Origin: Clavibacter sp. VKM Ac-2873
GTDB lineage: Bacteria > Actinomycetota > Actinomycetes > Actinomycetales > Microbacteriaceae
Assembly: GCF_015351075.1 (NCBI RefSeq)
Contig: NZ_JADKRS010000002.1
Span: 62,001-126,000 of the forward strand
Direction: 5' to 3'
DNA: 64,000 nucleotides
The notes under the pieces were generated by a model, which did not search any database, had not been told where the DNA came from, and saw nothing but the letters and a program-made list of their open reading frames with translations. This document shows positions 1 to 7,550 of the stretch, piece after piece. The position numbers and the translations under genes are program-made. Position 1 is the first letter of the stretch. Every line of letters begins with the position of its first letter.

Positions 1-2
1 TG

Positions 3-623
3 GTCGACAACGACGCCAACATGATGGGCCTCGGCGAGCACGCGACCCTCGACCGTCGGGCCGCCGGATCCCGCGTGCGGGTGGGCAGCATGCTCTTCCT
101 CAAGGCGGGCGCGTCCGTCGGCTGCGGCATCGTGATCAACGGGCACGTGTACCGCGGCGCCACCGCGCTGGCGGGCGACATCGCGCACGTGCGGGTCGCG
201 GCGGCCGCGGGGATCCCGTGCAACTGCGGCAACAGCGGGTGCCTGGAGACGGTCATCGGCGCGAGCGGGATCGTCGCGGGCCTGCGCGCCGCGGGCGCCC
301 CCGTGCGCGACCTGCCGGACGCCGTGCGGCTCGCGCACGACGGCGACGCGCGCGCCACCACGCAGCTGCGCCAGGCGGGGCGCACGGTCGGCGACACCCT
401 CGCGGCCGTCGTCAACTTCTTCAACCCCGAGGTGGTGGTCATCGGCGGGATGCTGTCGACGGTCGAGCCGTTCGTCGCCGCCATCCGCTCGCAGCTCTAC
501 GAGAGCTGCCACCCGCTCGCGACGACGACCCTCCGGATCCAGCAGAGCGAGGCGGGCGTGGACGCGGGCGTGCTCGGCATCGGGCAGCTGTGCCTGCGGC
601 GGGCGCTGGCGCGGCTGTACTGA
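3..623 (+). CDS. ROK family protein, C-terminal part (sugar kinase or transcriptional repressor)
   Basis: The gene enters from the left edge; about 206 C-terminal residues are visible. The first residues carry a V-D-N-D-A-N motif, whose Asp is the catalytic base in ROK kinases. The ROK zinc-binding signature CNCGNSGCLE follows at about nt 220-250, and a C-terminal VVVIGG strand closes the fold. ROK proteins are either sugar kinases or repressors with an N-terminal winged helix; the deciding N-terminus is outside the window. An intact NDAN motif is compatible with both. It converges on the M81 peptidase gene. The isomerase and dehydrogenase genes nearby suggest a sugar-related regulator, which is inference. 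Confidence 0.85.
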   Translation, partial: VDNDANMMGLGEHATLDRRAAGSRVRVGSMLFLKAGASVGCGIVINGHVYRGATALAGDIAHVRVAAAAGIPCNCGNSGCLETVIGASGIVAGLRAAGAPVRDLPDAVRLAHDGDARATTQLRQAGRTVGDTLAAVVNFFNPEVVVIGGMLSTVEPFVAAIRSQLYESCHPLATTTLRIQQSEAGVDAGVLGIGQLCLRRALARLY

Positions 624-654
624 GCGCCGCCGGCGCCGGCGACGGGCGCCGCCC

Positions 655-2151
655 TCAGATCGCGCGCGTCATCATCCGGGCCGAGAGGTCCGGCGTCTCC
701 GTCACCTCGTCGAAGGGCACCATGGGCCGGACGATCCGGTGGTGCGGCAGCCGCGCGAGGTCCTGGTCGACGCCGCCCGGCGTGAGCGCCATCATCCAGT
801 CGGCCGCCATCGCGTGCAGCTCGGGCTCGAGGTAGCCGATCTTCACCACCACGAGGTCGGCCGCGCGCGCGTCGATGCCGTTCCGCTGGAAGTCCCGCTC
901 CAGGTGGTACGGCTTCCGGCGGCCCGTGAGGATCACGCGGAGCCCGCCCACGCGCACGACGACCTCGACGTCGGCGGCCGGATCCCCGTGCGCGATGTGC
1001 TCGACCGTGCCGCGGATCTCCGCGGGCGGCGCCACCGTGTCGTCCACGAGCGCGCCGGCCCGCAGGTCGACCCGGCCGCCGACGCCGGCCTGGACGCACG
1101 CGGCGACGGCGCCCGGATCCGGGATGGACGCGTACACGGCCTCGACGGCGCCCGACGCGATCTCGGGCCGCGCGAGCAGGGCACGCAGGGTCCCCGTCGC
1201 GTCGCCCGCGCCGCCGGCCGTCGGGTTGTCGCCCGAGTCGCTGAGGAAGAAGGGGCGGGCGTCGCTCGCGACCGCGCGGTCGAGGCACGCGTCGAGCGTC
1301 CCGACGGGCGCCACGAAGGCGAAGTCGTCGCGCACGCGCCAGAGCTCGGCGGCCAGCTCCTCGGCCGACGCCGCGACGACCTCCGCGTCGTCGCCCGTGA
1401 CCACGACGGCCGCGTGGTTCCGCGGCTCGTCGGCCCACGCGTAGCCGATCCAGATCCCGGCGTCGATCACGCCGTCGCGCGCCGTGATCCCCGGGATGCG
1501 CCCGTACAGGCCCTTCGCCGGCTCGTCGCGCGTGCTCGTCTTCTCGCCCGGCAGCAGGATCGGCACGGGCACCCACGCGGTCGCCACCGGATCCCGACGC
1601 CTCGGCCCCGTGAGCCGGTCGACGAGGTTCCGCACCGCGCGCTCCACGGTCTCGAGCGCGTCCTCGTGCGGGGCGAGGCGGTAGCAGGTGATGAGGTCCA
1701 CCGACGTCGCGAGCAGCGGCGTCACGTTGCCGTGCAGGTCCATGGTCGCGGAGACGATCGCGTCGGGGCCGACGAGCGCGCGGATGCGGGCGGCGAGCAC
1801 GCCCTCGGGGTCGTCCGTGCCGATCACGCTCATGGCGCCGTGGACGTCGTAGAGCACGCCGTCGACCGGGCCGTCCTCCCGGAGCGTGCGCTCGAGCGCG
1901 CCCAGCATGTCGTCGACGATCGCGCGGTGGTCCTCGGCCGGGACGGGGCCGCCGGGGATCGCGCGGAAGTGCGGCAGCGCCGTCCACGCCGTGCGCTCCC
2001 GGAGCGGGGTGCCGGGCGCGAGGAACGGGCGGCCGGCGAGGTACGCGTCGCCCTCGGTGCGGACGAACTGGTCGATGCGCGTCACGGCGGGCGAGTACAC
2101 GCTCGCCTCGAGCGACATGCCGAGCGAGACGATCCGGGGGCGGTGCGGCAT
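655..2151 (-). CDS. M81 family metallopeptidase (MlrC-like)
   Basis: A 498-residue protein with the two-domain architecture of the MlrC (microcystinase C) family. The predicted zinc ligands are visible: Asp138 and His140 in a DLHGN motif and His162 in APHED. Their spacing of 2 and 22 residues matches what I recall of the MlrC metal site; Glu15 is a possible fourth ligand. Many environmental bacteria carry M81 members that do not act on microcystin, so the substrate is unknown; a small peptide or amide is likely. The start is supported by a GGAAGGGA ribosome-binding site. The gene is divergent from the isomerase/dehydrogenase pair, with about 210 bp between them, and could belong to the same catabolic unit. 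Confidence 0.85.
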   Translation of the reverse strand: MPHRPRIVSLGMSLEASVYSPAVTRIDQFVRTEGDAYLAGRPFLAPGTPLRERTAWTALPHFRAIPGGPVPAEDHRAIVDDMLGALERTLREDGPVDGVLYDVHGAMSVIGTDDPEGVLAARIRALVGPDAIVSATMDLHGNVTPLLATSVDLITCYRLAPHEDALETVERAVRNLVDRLTGPRRRDPVATAWVPVPILLPGEKTSTRDEPAKGLYGRIPGITARDGVIDAGIWIGYAWADEPRNHAAVVVTGDDAEVVAASAEELAAELWRVRDDFAFVAPVGTLDACLDRAVASDARPFFLSDSGDNPTAGGAGDATGTLRALLARPEIASGAVEAVYASIPDPGAVAACVQAGVGGRVDLRAGALVDDTVAPPAEIRGTVEHIAHGDPAADVEVVVRVGGLRVILTGRRKPYHLERDFQRNGIDARAADLVVVKIGYLEPELHAMAADWMMALTPGGVDQDLARLPHHRIVRPMVPFDEVTETPDLSARMMTRAI

Positions 2152-2363
2152 GGGATCCCTTCCGTGCGGCGCGGGCCGGCGAGCGCCGCCCTCCTGCCGG
2201 GTGCTCCCACCATATGGACGCCGCTCCCGCGTCCCGTCGGCGGGCGGTTACGTCTCCGTTAAACCGGTCGCGTCCGAACCGCGGCCTTGGGACGCCGCCG
2301 CGCCCCACGCCTACCGTGGGAGCACGGCCGACCCGCGGCCGCCGGATGACGGAAAGGCCGCCC

Positions 2364-3224
2364 ATGCGCTTAGGCGTCAGCTCCTACACGTTCGCCCCGG
2401 CCCTGGAGGCCGGCACCATGACCGTCCCCGACGTGGTCGACCTCGTCGCCGACTCCGACGCCAGCCACCTGGAGATCTCGATCGCCGGCCTCGGCAGCGA
2501 GCTCGTCGACGACCCCGCGCTGGTCGCGGCCATCCGCGCCCGCGCCGACGCGCGCGGCGTCGAGCTCGCCAACTACGCGGTCGGCGCCGACCTCCTCGAC
2601 CCCGATCTCGACGGCCAGGTCGCCCGGCTGCACGAGCACCTCCGGGTCGCGCACGAGCTCGGGATCCCGCTGCTGCGCCACGACGTCTTCGCGTGGCCCT
2701 GGCGCGAGGCCGACGACGCCGAGTTCGAGCGCGCCTTCGCGACGATCGTCCCCGTCTGCCGCGCCCTCGCCGACCACGCCGCGACGCTCGGCATCGCCAC
2801 CACGGTGGAGAACCACGGCATGAGCATGAACGCGAGCGACCGGATCCTGCGCCTCGTCGAGGCCGTCGAACGGCCCGCCTTCCGGGTCACGCTCGACGTG
2901 GGCAACTCCCTGTGCGTCGACGAGGATCCGCTCGCCGCCGTGCCCCGCCTCCTCCCCCACGCCGCGGTCGTGCACCTCAAGGACTTCGACGTGGGCGAGG
3001 TGCCGCCGGACGACACGTGGATGACGACGCTCGGCGGCCGGGGCATCCGCGGCTCGGTCGTCGGCGCGGGTGACCTGCCCATCGGCCGCCTGCTCGCGCT
3101 CGTGGCGGAGTCGGGCTTCGACGGCCCGGTGTCCCTCGAGTTCGAGGGGCTCGAGGATCCGATCACGGGCTTCACGCAGGGCCTCGCCGCCGCCCGGCGC
3201 CTCGCCGCGGAGGTCGCGCGATGA
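2364..3224 (+). CDS. sugar phosphate isomerase/epimerase (xylose isomerase-like TIM barrel)
   Basis: A 286-residue TIM-barrel protein of the AP-endonuclease-2/xylose-isomerase superfamily. Conserved acidic and histidine metal ligands appear in order: E in TVENHG, D in TLDVGNS, H in VVHLKDFD and E in SLEFEG. The start chosen is the ATG at 2364, preceded six bases upstream by GGAAAGG; an in-frame ATG at 2346 (MTERPP) lacks such a site. The gene overlaps the following dehydrogenase by four bases (ATGA), so the two are translationally coupled. Pairs of this isomerase with a Gfo/Idh/MocA dehydrogenase typically degrade inositols or unusual sugars; the substrate cannot be read from sequence. Confidence 0.85.
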   Translation: MRLGVSSYTFAPALEAGTMTVPDVVDLVADSDASHLEISIAGLGSELVDDPALVAAIRARADARGVELANYAVGADLLDPDLDGQVARLHEHLRVAHELGIPLLRHDVFAWPWREADDAEFERAFATIVPVCRALADHAATLGIATTVENHGMSMNASDRILRLVEAVERPAFRVTLDVGNSLCVDEDPLAAVPRLLPHAAVVHLKDFDVGEVPPDDTWMTTLGGRGIRGSVVGAGDLPIGRLLALVAESGFDGPVSLEFEGLEDPITGFTQGLAAARRLAAEVAR

Positions 3225-4297
3225 GCGGGCCCGCCGCCGCCGCGCCCGTCCGCATCGGGGTCGTCGGCGCCGGCACCATCGCGGGCCTCCACCTCGCCGC
3301 GTATGCCCGGAACCCCGACGTGGTCGTCGCCGGCATCTGCGACATCGACGGCGACCGGGCCGCGGCCCGCGCCGCCGAGCACGGCGCGACCCTCGTGTCC
3401 ACCGACTTCCGGGCGTTCGTCGCGGACCCCGGCATCGACGCCGTGAGCGTCTGCACCCGCAACGACACGCACGCCGAGGTGGCGATCGCCGCGCTCGAGG
3501 CCGGGAAGAGCGTCCTGCTGGAGAAGCCCATGGCCGTGACGGTCGCGCAGGCCGGGGCCATCGTCGCGGCCGAGGCGGCGAGCGCCGGATCCGTGCAGGT
3601 CGGCTACGTGCGCCGCCACTCCTCGAACGCCGTCACCCTCAAGCGCTTCGTGGACGCGGGCGACCTCGGCCCCCTGTACTACGCGAAGGCCGTGTTCCTC
3701 CGCCAGGCGGGGGATCCGGGCGGCTGGTTCTCGAACCGCTCCGTCTCCGGCGGCGGCCCGCTCATCGACCTCGGCGTGCACTTCCTCGACATGGCGCTGT
3801 GGCTCATGGACTTCCCCGAGCCCGTCGCGGTGACGGGCTACACGTTCTCCCGCCTCGGCAGCCGCACGAACCTCCGCGGCCTCACGCGCTACCTCAGCGC
3901 CGACCAGACGCCGTCGGACGACCCGGTCGAGGACCTCGCGGGCGCGGTCGTGCGCCTCGCGTCCGGCGCCGTGCTCGCGATCGAGACCTCGTACTCGCTG
4001 CACGGCCGCGACAGCCAGTCGTTCGAGGTGTTCGGCGAGAAGGGCGGCGCGACGCTGGAGCCCGAGCTGCGGATCACGACGGAGCTGCACGACACGGCGG
4101 TGGAGATCACACCGAACATCGACGCGCTCTCCTTCGACCTCGACGAGGCCTTCCAGGTCGAGATCGACACGTTCGTGCGCACGGTGCGGGGGGACATCGC
4201 GCCCGTCGCGCCCGCGGCGCACGGCCTGCACCTCGCGCGGATCCTCGAGGCCGTCTACGCGTCGGCCGCGAGCGGGCGCGAGGTGCGGCTGGACTGA
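3221..4297 (+). CDS. Gfo/Idh/MocA family NAD(P)-dependent oxidoreductase
   Basis: A 358-residue dehydrogenase. The N-terminal Rossmann fold begins at about residue 10 with a VVGAGTIAGLH dinucleotide-binding loop. The family signature EKPM follows LLEKP near residue 105, and the C-terminal alpha/beta substrate domain carries GGGPLIDLGVH, which holds the catalytic His region. Family members oxidise sugar or inositol hydroxyls. The ATG overlaps the stop of the isomerase gene, so both enzymes are probably made in fixed proportion for one pathway. The gene converges on recQ with 18 bp between the stops. Confidence 0.88.
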   Translation: MSGPAAAAPVRIGVVGAGTIAGLHLAAYARNPDVVVAGICDIDGDRAAARAAEHGATLVSTDFRAFVADPGIDAVSVCTRNDTHAEVAIAALEAGKSVLLEKPMAVTVAQAGAIVAAEAASAGSVQVGYVRRHSSNAVTLKRFVDAGDLGPLYYAKAVFLRQAGDPGGWFSNRSVSGGGPLIDLGVHFLDMALWLMDFPEPVAVTGYTFSRLGSRTNLRGLTRYLSADQTPSDDPVEDLAGAVVRLASGAVLAIETSYSLHGRDSQSFEVFGEKGGATLEPELRITTELHDTAVEITPNIDALSFDLDEAFQVEIDTFVRTVRGDIAPVAPAAHGLHLARILEAVYASAASGREVRLD

Positions 4298-4315
4298 GGC
4301 GCGCGGCGGCGGGCG

Positions 4316-6160
4316 TCATCCCGCCTGCAGCAGCCGCCCCTCCTCCACCAGCTTCCGGGACAGCACGCGGTAGCCCTCCCTCTCGAAGAAGACCGTGATC
4401 CGGTCGTCCTCCGCGCTCATGACGGTGCCGGGGCCCCACTCGACGTGGGTGACCTGGGACTGCACGGCGAACGGCTCGTCGGGCGAGACGGCGGCACCGG
4501 CGGCGACGACGACGTCGCCGGCGTCCGCCGCGCCCATCGCCTCCTCGTGCGCGTCCTCCGCCTCGAGCCGGTCGCACGCGTCGCAGTTGCCGCATCTCTC
4601 CGGCGACTCCTCGCCGAAGTAGCCCAGCAGGAACTGGCGGCGGCACTGCGGCGCCTCCGCGTAGCCGCGCATCATCTCCAGCCGCGACACCTCGATGCGC
4701 TCGCGCTCCTGCGCGACGTGCTTCGCGCGGGCGGCGGCCTCGCGCGGATCCAGCTCCTCGCGCACGAAGGCGCCGTCCCGGTCGGATCCGAGCACGCCCG
4801 CGTCCACGAGCAGGTTGAGCACGCCGCCGACCGTGCGCGCCGACATCCCCGCCCGCTCGGCGACCGCCGCAGGCGGCACCGGGCCGTCGACGCCCGCCAC
4901 CGCGACCGCCGCGTACACGTCGCGGAGGCTCGCCGGCCGGGGCGTGCGCGCCGCGAAGAAGCGGCGGAGGCCGAGGTCCTCGGATCGGTAGTGCAGGATC
5001 CCGACGGCCGGCTCCCCGTCCCGGCCCGCCCGTCCGACCTCCTGGTAGTACGCGTCCACCGACTCGGGCGGCGCCGCGTGGATCACGTAGCGCACGGTCG
5101 GCTTGTCGATCCCCATGCCGAACGCGCTGGTCGCGACCACCACGTCCACATCGTCCTCGTGGAACGCGGTCTGCACGCGTTCGCGCTCGGCCGCCGGGAG
5201 GCCCGCGTGGTACGCGTCGACGCGGAGGCCGGCCGCGCGGATCTCGTCGGCGTAGTCCTCGGCGTCCTGGCGCGTCGCGACGTAGACGAGGCCCGGCTGC
5301 GTCTGCTCCACGACGTGCGCGACGATCGCGCGCCGCTTCTCCGCCTCCTCGGTGTGCCGCCGCACCTCGAGCCGGATGTTCGGCCGGTCGAAGCCGCTGG
5401 AGAGCACGAACGGGTCGCGCAGCCCCAGCCGCTCCTCGATCTCGGTCCGGATGGGCGTGGACCCGGTCGCCGTCATCGCGACGGTCGGCGGGTGCCCGAG
5501 CGCGTCGATCACGCCGCCGAGCCCCAGGTAGTCGGGCCGGAAGTCGTGGCCCCACGACGCGACGCAGTGCGCCTCGTCGATCACCACGAGCGACACCCCG
5601 CGTGCCACGAGCCGTTCGACGACCGCGTCGCGCGCCAGCTGCTCGGGCGTGAGGAACACGATCCGGGCGCCCGGCTCCTCCACGGTCGCCCACGCCTCCT
5701 CGAGCGCCTTCCCGCGGATCGTGCTGTTGATCACGCGCGCGGGCGGGGCGGCCGGCGCGTCCTCGAGGTTCTGCACCTGGTCGGCCTGCAGCGCGATGAG
5801 CGGCGAGACGACGACGGTCAGGCCGTCCATCAGCACGGTGGCGACCTGGTAGATCGCCGACTTGCCGTAGCCCGTGGGCATCACGACGAGGGCGTCCCGG
5901 CCCCGCACGAGCGGGCCGATCGTGCGCACCTGGCCGTCGTGCAGCGCGTCCCAGCCGAAGGACTCGCGGGCGACGCGCAGGGCGTCCTCCGGCTCGGGGC
6001 CGGGCGCGGGCTCCGGGACGATGGCCGGATCCTCGGCGACGGGCCCGACGTCCGCGGGCCGGTCGGCGGCGGTGCGGTCGTCCGACGGACGGTCATGCGC
6101 GGTGCGGGTGGTCGTGCGGGGGGTGCGGGTCGTGCCCGCCGCGGTGCGGTTCTGCTTCAC
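4316..6160 (-). CDS. recQ: RecQ family ATP-dependent DNA helicase
   Basis: A 614-residue superfamily 2 helicase. Walker A MPTGYGKS (Lys100), DEAH box in VVIDEAHCVASWGHDFR, motif VI QEVGRAGRDGE, and the RecQ zinc-binding cysteines in the CRRQ...ERCGNCDAC region are all present. After the winged-helix region there is no recognisable HRDC domain. The protein ends instead with about 45 residues (VEWGPGTVMS...ITVFFEREGYRVL) that look like a small beta-barrel of the DUF3553/KOW-like type found at the end of some actinobacterial RecQ and UvrD proteins. The first 50 residues are a low-complexity Thr/Arg/Pro segment, so the GTG start could lie further in. Confidence 0.92.
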   Translation of the reverse strand: MKQNRTAAGTTRTPRTTTRTAHDRPSDDRTAADRPADVGPVAEDPAIVPEPAPGPEPEDALRVARESFGWDALHDGQVRTIGPLVRGRDALVVMPTGYGKSAIYQVATVLMDGLTVVVSPLIALQADQVQNLEDAPAAPPARVINSTIRGKALEEAWATVEEPGARIVFLTPEQLARDAVVERLVARGVSLVVIDEAHCVASWGHDFRPDYLGLGGVIDALGHPPTVAMTATGSTPIRTEIEERLGLRDPFVLSSGFDRPNIRLEVRRHTEEAEKRRAIVAHVVEQTQPGLVYVATRQDAEDYADEIRAAGLRVDAYHAGLPAAERERVQTAFHEDDVDVVVATSAFGMGIDKPTVRYVIHAAPPESVDAYYQEVGRAGRDGEPAVGILHYRSEDLGLRRFFAARTPRPASLRDVYAAVAVAGVDGPVPPAAVAERAGMSARTVGGVLNLLVDAGVLGSDRDGAFVREELDPREAAARAKHVAQERERIEVSRLEMMRGYAEAPQCRRQFLLGYFGEESPERCGNCDACDRLEAEDAHEEAMGAADAGDVVVAAGAAVSPDEPFAVQSQVTHVEWGPGTVMSAEDDRITVFFEREGYRVLSRKLVEEGRLLQAG

Positions 6161-6287
6161 CTCCCCACTGAACGCCGGGCGTCGAGCAGTGACCAGGCGC
6201 GCGGATCCGCTCTCGGCGGGCCGTCACGCTCGCCGGCCGCCGGGCGCGCCGCGCACGGGACGTCCGCGCCGGGAGCCCGCGCCGGCC

Positions 6288-7358
6288 TCAGCCCGCGTCC
6301 ACCCGGGGGAACGGATCCGCGTACCCGGCCCACGCCGCCGGCCCCGCCGCGAGCTCCTCCCCCGTGAGCACGGCCCGCCCGATCGCCCGCCGCAGCACGG
6401 CCGGCCGCAGCCCCACGCCGAAGAACGCGATCTCCGTTCCGTGCGGCGCGCCCTCCTGCCACGGGTCGATCCCGGTCGGCTGCAGCGTCAGCATGGATCC
6501 CACGCTCGACCACCCGCCCAGCTCCCCCGGCCGCGACGCGAGCGACACGAAGCCCTTCGAGCGCAGCACGAGGCCCGCGCGGTCGGGCCGCAGCTCCTCC
6601 TCCACGGCCCGCGCGAGCCGCTCGGGATGCAGCGGCCGCGGGTCGCCCACGACGACGGATCCCACGGGCCCGTCTCGCCGATCGGCCTCCCCCGGCCGCG
6701 TCGCGGCGCCCGCCGCGGTGAGCTCGCGCATCCACCCGGCCGACGCCGTGAGCCCGGACACGTCGCCCCAGCGCGGCAGCCGGTCGAGCGCGAGCGGCCG
6801 GCGGGCGTCGAGCACGGCGGCGCGCGGCGCGAGCCGGCGCACGAGCGCGAGCAGCGTGCTGCGCGACTCCGGCGGCACGCGCGCCATGCCCGTCAGCACC
6901 ACGACGGTGGCGTACTCGACGAGGTCGGCGAGCGTCTCGGCCTCGTCGAACGCGTCCTCGATCCGGCCGAAGGCGATCGCCTGCAGCCGGTCGGCGGGCA
7001 CGACCGACACGACGTGGCGCAGCCCGAACCCGGATCCCGTCCCGCCGACCGAGCGCTGCAGCTCGTGCTCGCGGCGCAGCAGCAGGTCGAGCTGCATGCC
7101 GGTCGTGCGCGCGTCGGCCGTCGCGGGGATCCCGACCACGGCCTCCGTGCCCGGCCCGTGCGCGGCGAGGTCGTCGAGGAACCGCGCGATGGGCTCGACC
7201 GGATCCGCCTCCTCGGGCGGCAGCACGAGCACGGTCGCCGCGACGTCGTCGACCGCGTCGCGCAGGACCGCGCGGAGCCCCGGCCCCTCGCCCACCACGA
7301 GGACGACGCCCGACGGGGGCTGCGGATACACGGGGAGAGGGAGGTCGCGAGCGGGCAT
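6288..7358 (-). CDS. CobW-like (G3E/COG0523) protein with degenerate nucleotide-binding site
   Basis: A 356-residue protein whose C-terminal third is clearly CobW_C-like (FFGVGLRP...LTGEELAAGPAAW, ending DPFPRV). In the N-terminal half the expected Walker A loop (G-x-x-x-x-G-K-S/T) is replaced by GEGPGLRAV. I also find no CxCC metal motif and no NKxD guanine motif, so it may not hydrolyse GTP. The start codon lies six bases after a TAGACT -10 hexamer (7365-7370), implying a leaderless mRNA. A Zur-like palindrome (7373-7385) sits just upstream, shared with the divergent zinc-free L36 gene. Family knowledge suggests a zinc chaperone or zinc-stress role; the lost P-loop makes the mechanism uncertain. 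Confidence 0.75.
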   Translation of the reverse strand: MPARDLPLPVYPQPPSGVVLVVGEGPGLRAVLRDAVDDVAATVLVLPPEEADPVEPIARFLDDLAAHGPGTEAVVGIPATADARTTGMQLDLLLRREHELQRSVGGTGSGFGLRHVVSVVPADRLQAIAFGRIEDAFDEAETLADLVEYATVVVLTGMARVPPESRSTLLALVRRLAPRAAVLDARRPLALDRLPRWGDVSGLTASAGWMRELTAAGAATRPGEADRRDGPVGSVVVGDPRPLHPERLARAVEEELRPDRAGLVLRSKGFVSLASRPGELGGWSSVGSMLTLQPTGIDPWQEGAPHGTEIAFFGVGLRPAVLRRAIGRAVLTGEELAAGPAAWAGYADPFPRVDAG

Positions 7359-7363
7359 GGCGC

Positions 7364-7370
7364 TAGTCTA
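7364..7370. promoter_or_regulatory. overlapping divergent -10 elements
   Basis: TAGTCTA reads as TAGTCT on the plus strand, towards the L36 gene, and as TAGACT on the minus strand, towards the CobW-like gene. On the minus strand it ends six bases before the ATG. One short sequence can therefore serve two opposite promoters, which could not easily be occupied at the same time. Confidence 0.5.
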
Positions 7371-7372
7371 TT

Positions 7373-7385
7373 GAGAACCGTTCTC
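7373..7385. promoter_or_regulatory. putative Zur operator
   Basis: A perfect palindrome GAGAAC-C-GTTCTC with six-base arms lies between the divergent CobW-like and L36 genes, three bases from the shared -10 element. Actinobacterial Zur boxes are palindromes of similar length (TGAAAACGATTTTCA type), and Zur classically controls zinc-independent ribosomal proteins and COG0523 proteins. Assignment to Zur rests on context and shape; the arms are GC-shifted from the consensus. Confidence 0.6.
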
Positions 7386-7402
7386 GTGAAAGGACCATCC
7401 CC

Positions 7403-7525
7403 ATGAAGGTGCGCAACTCGATCAAGGCCCTGAAGAAGCTCCCCGGCGCGCAGGTCGTGCGCCGCCGCGGCCGCGTCTTCGTCATCAACAAGCAGAACCC
7501 GCGGAACAAGGCGCGGCAGGGCTGA
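7403..7525 (+). CDS. rpmJ: 50S ribosomal protein L36, zinc-independent (C-) paralogue
   Basis: A 40-residue basic protein starting [15 protein letters not shown]. It has no cysteine, so it is the zinc-free type B form of bL36 rather than the CxxC...C/H zinc-binding form. Family knowledge: such paralogues replace zinc-containing L36 during zinc starvation and are repressed by Zur when zinc is plentiful. A purine-rich ribosome-binding site (GAAAGGA) precedes the ATG, and the Zur-like palindrome ends 17 bases upstream of the start codon. The zinc-binding L36 gene is not in this window. Confidence 0.93.
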   Translation: MKVRNSIKALKKLPGAQVVRRRGRVFVINKQNPRNKARQG

Positions 7526-7550
7526 CGCGCCGTCCGGCCGGCGCCCCGCC

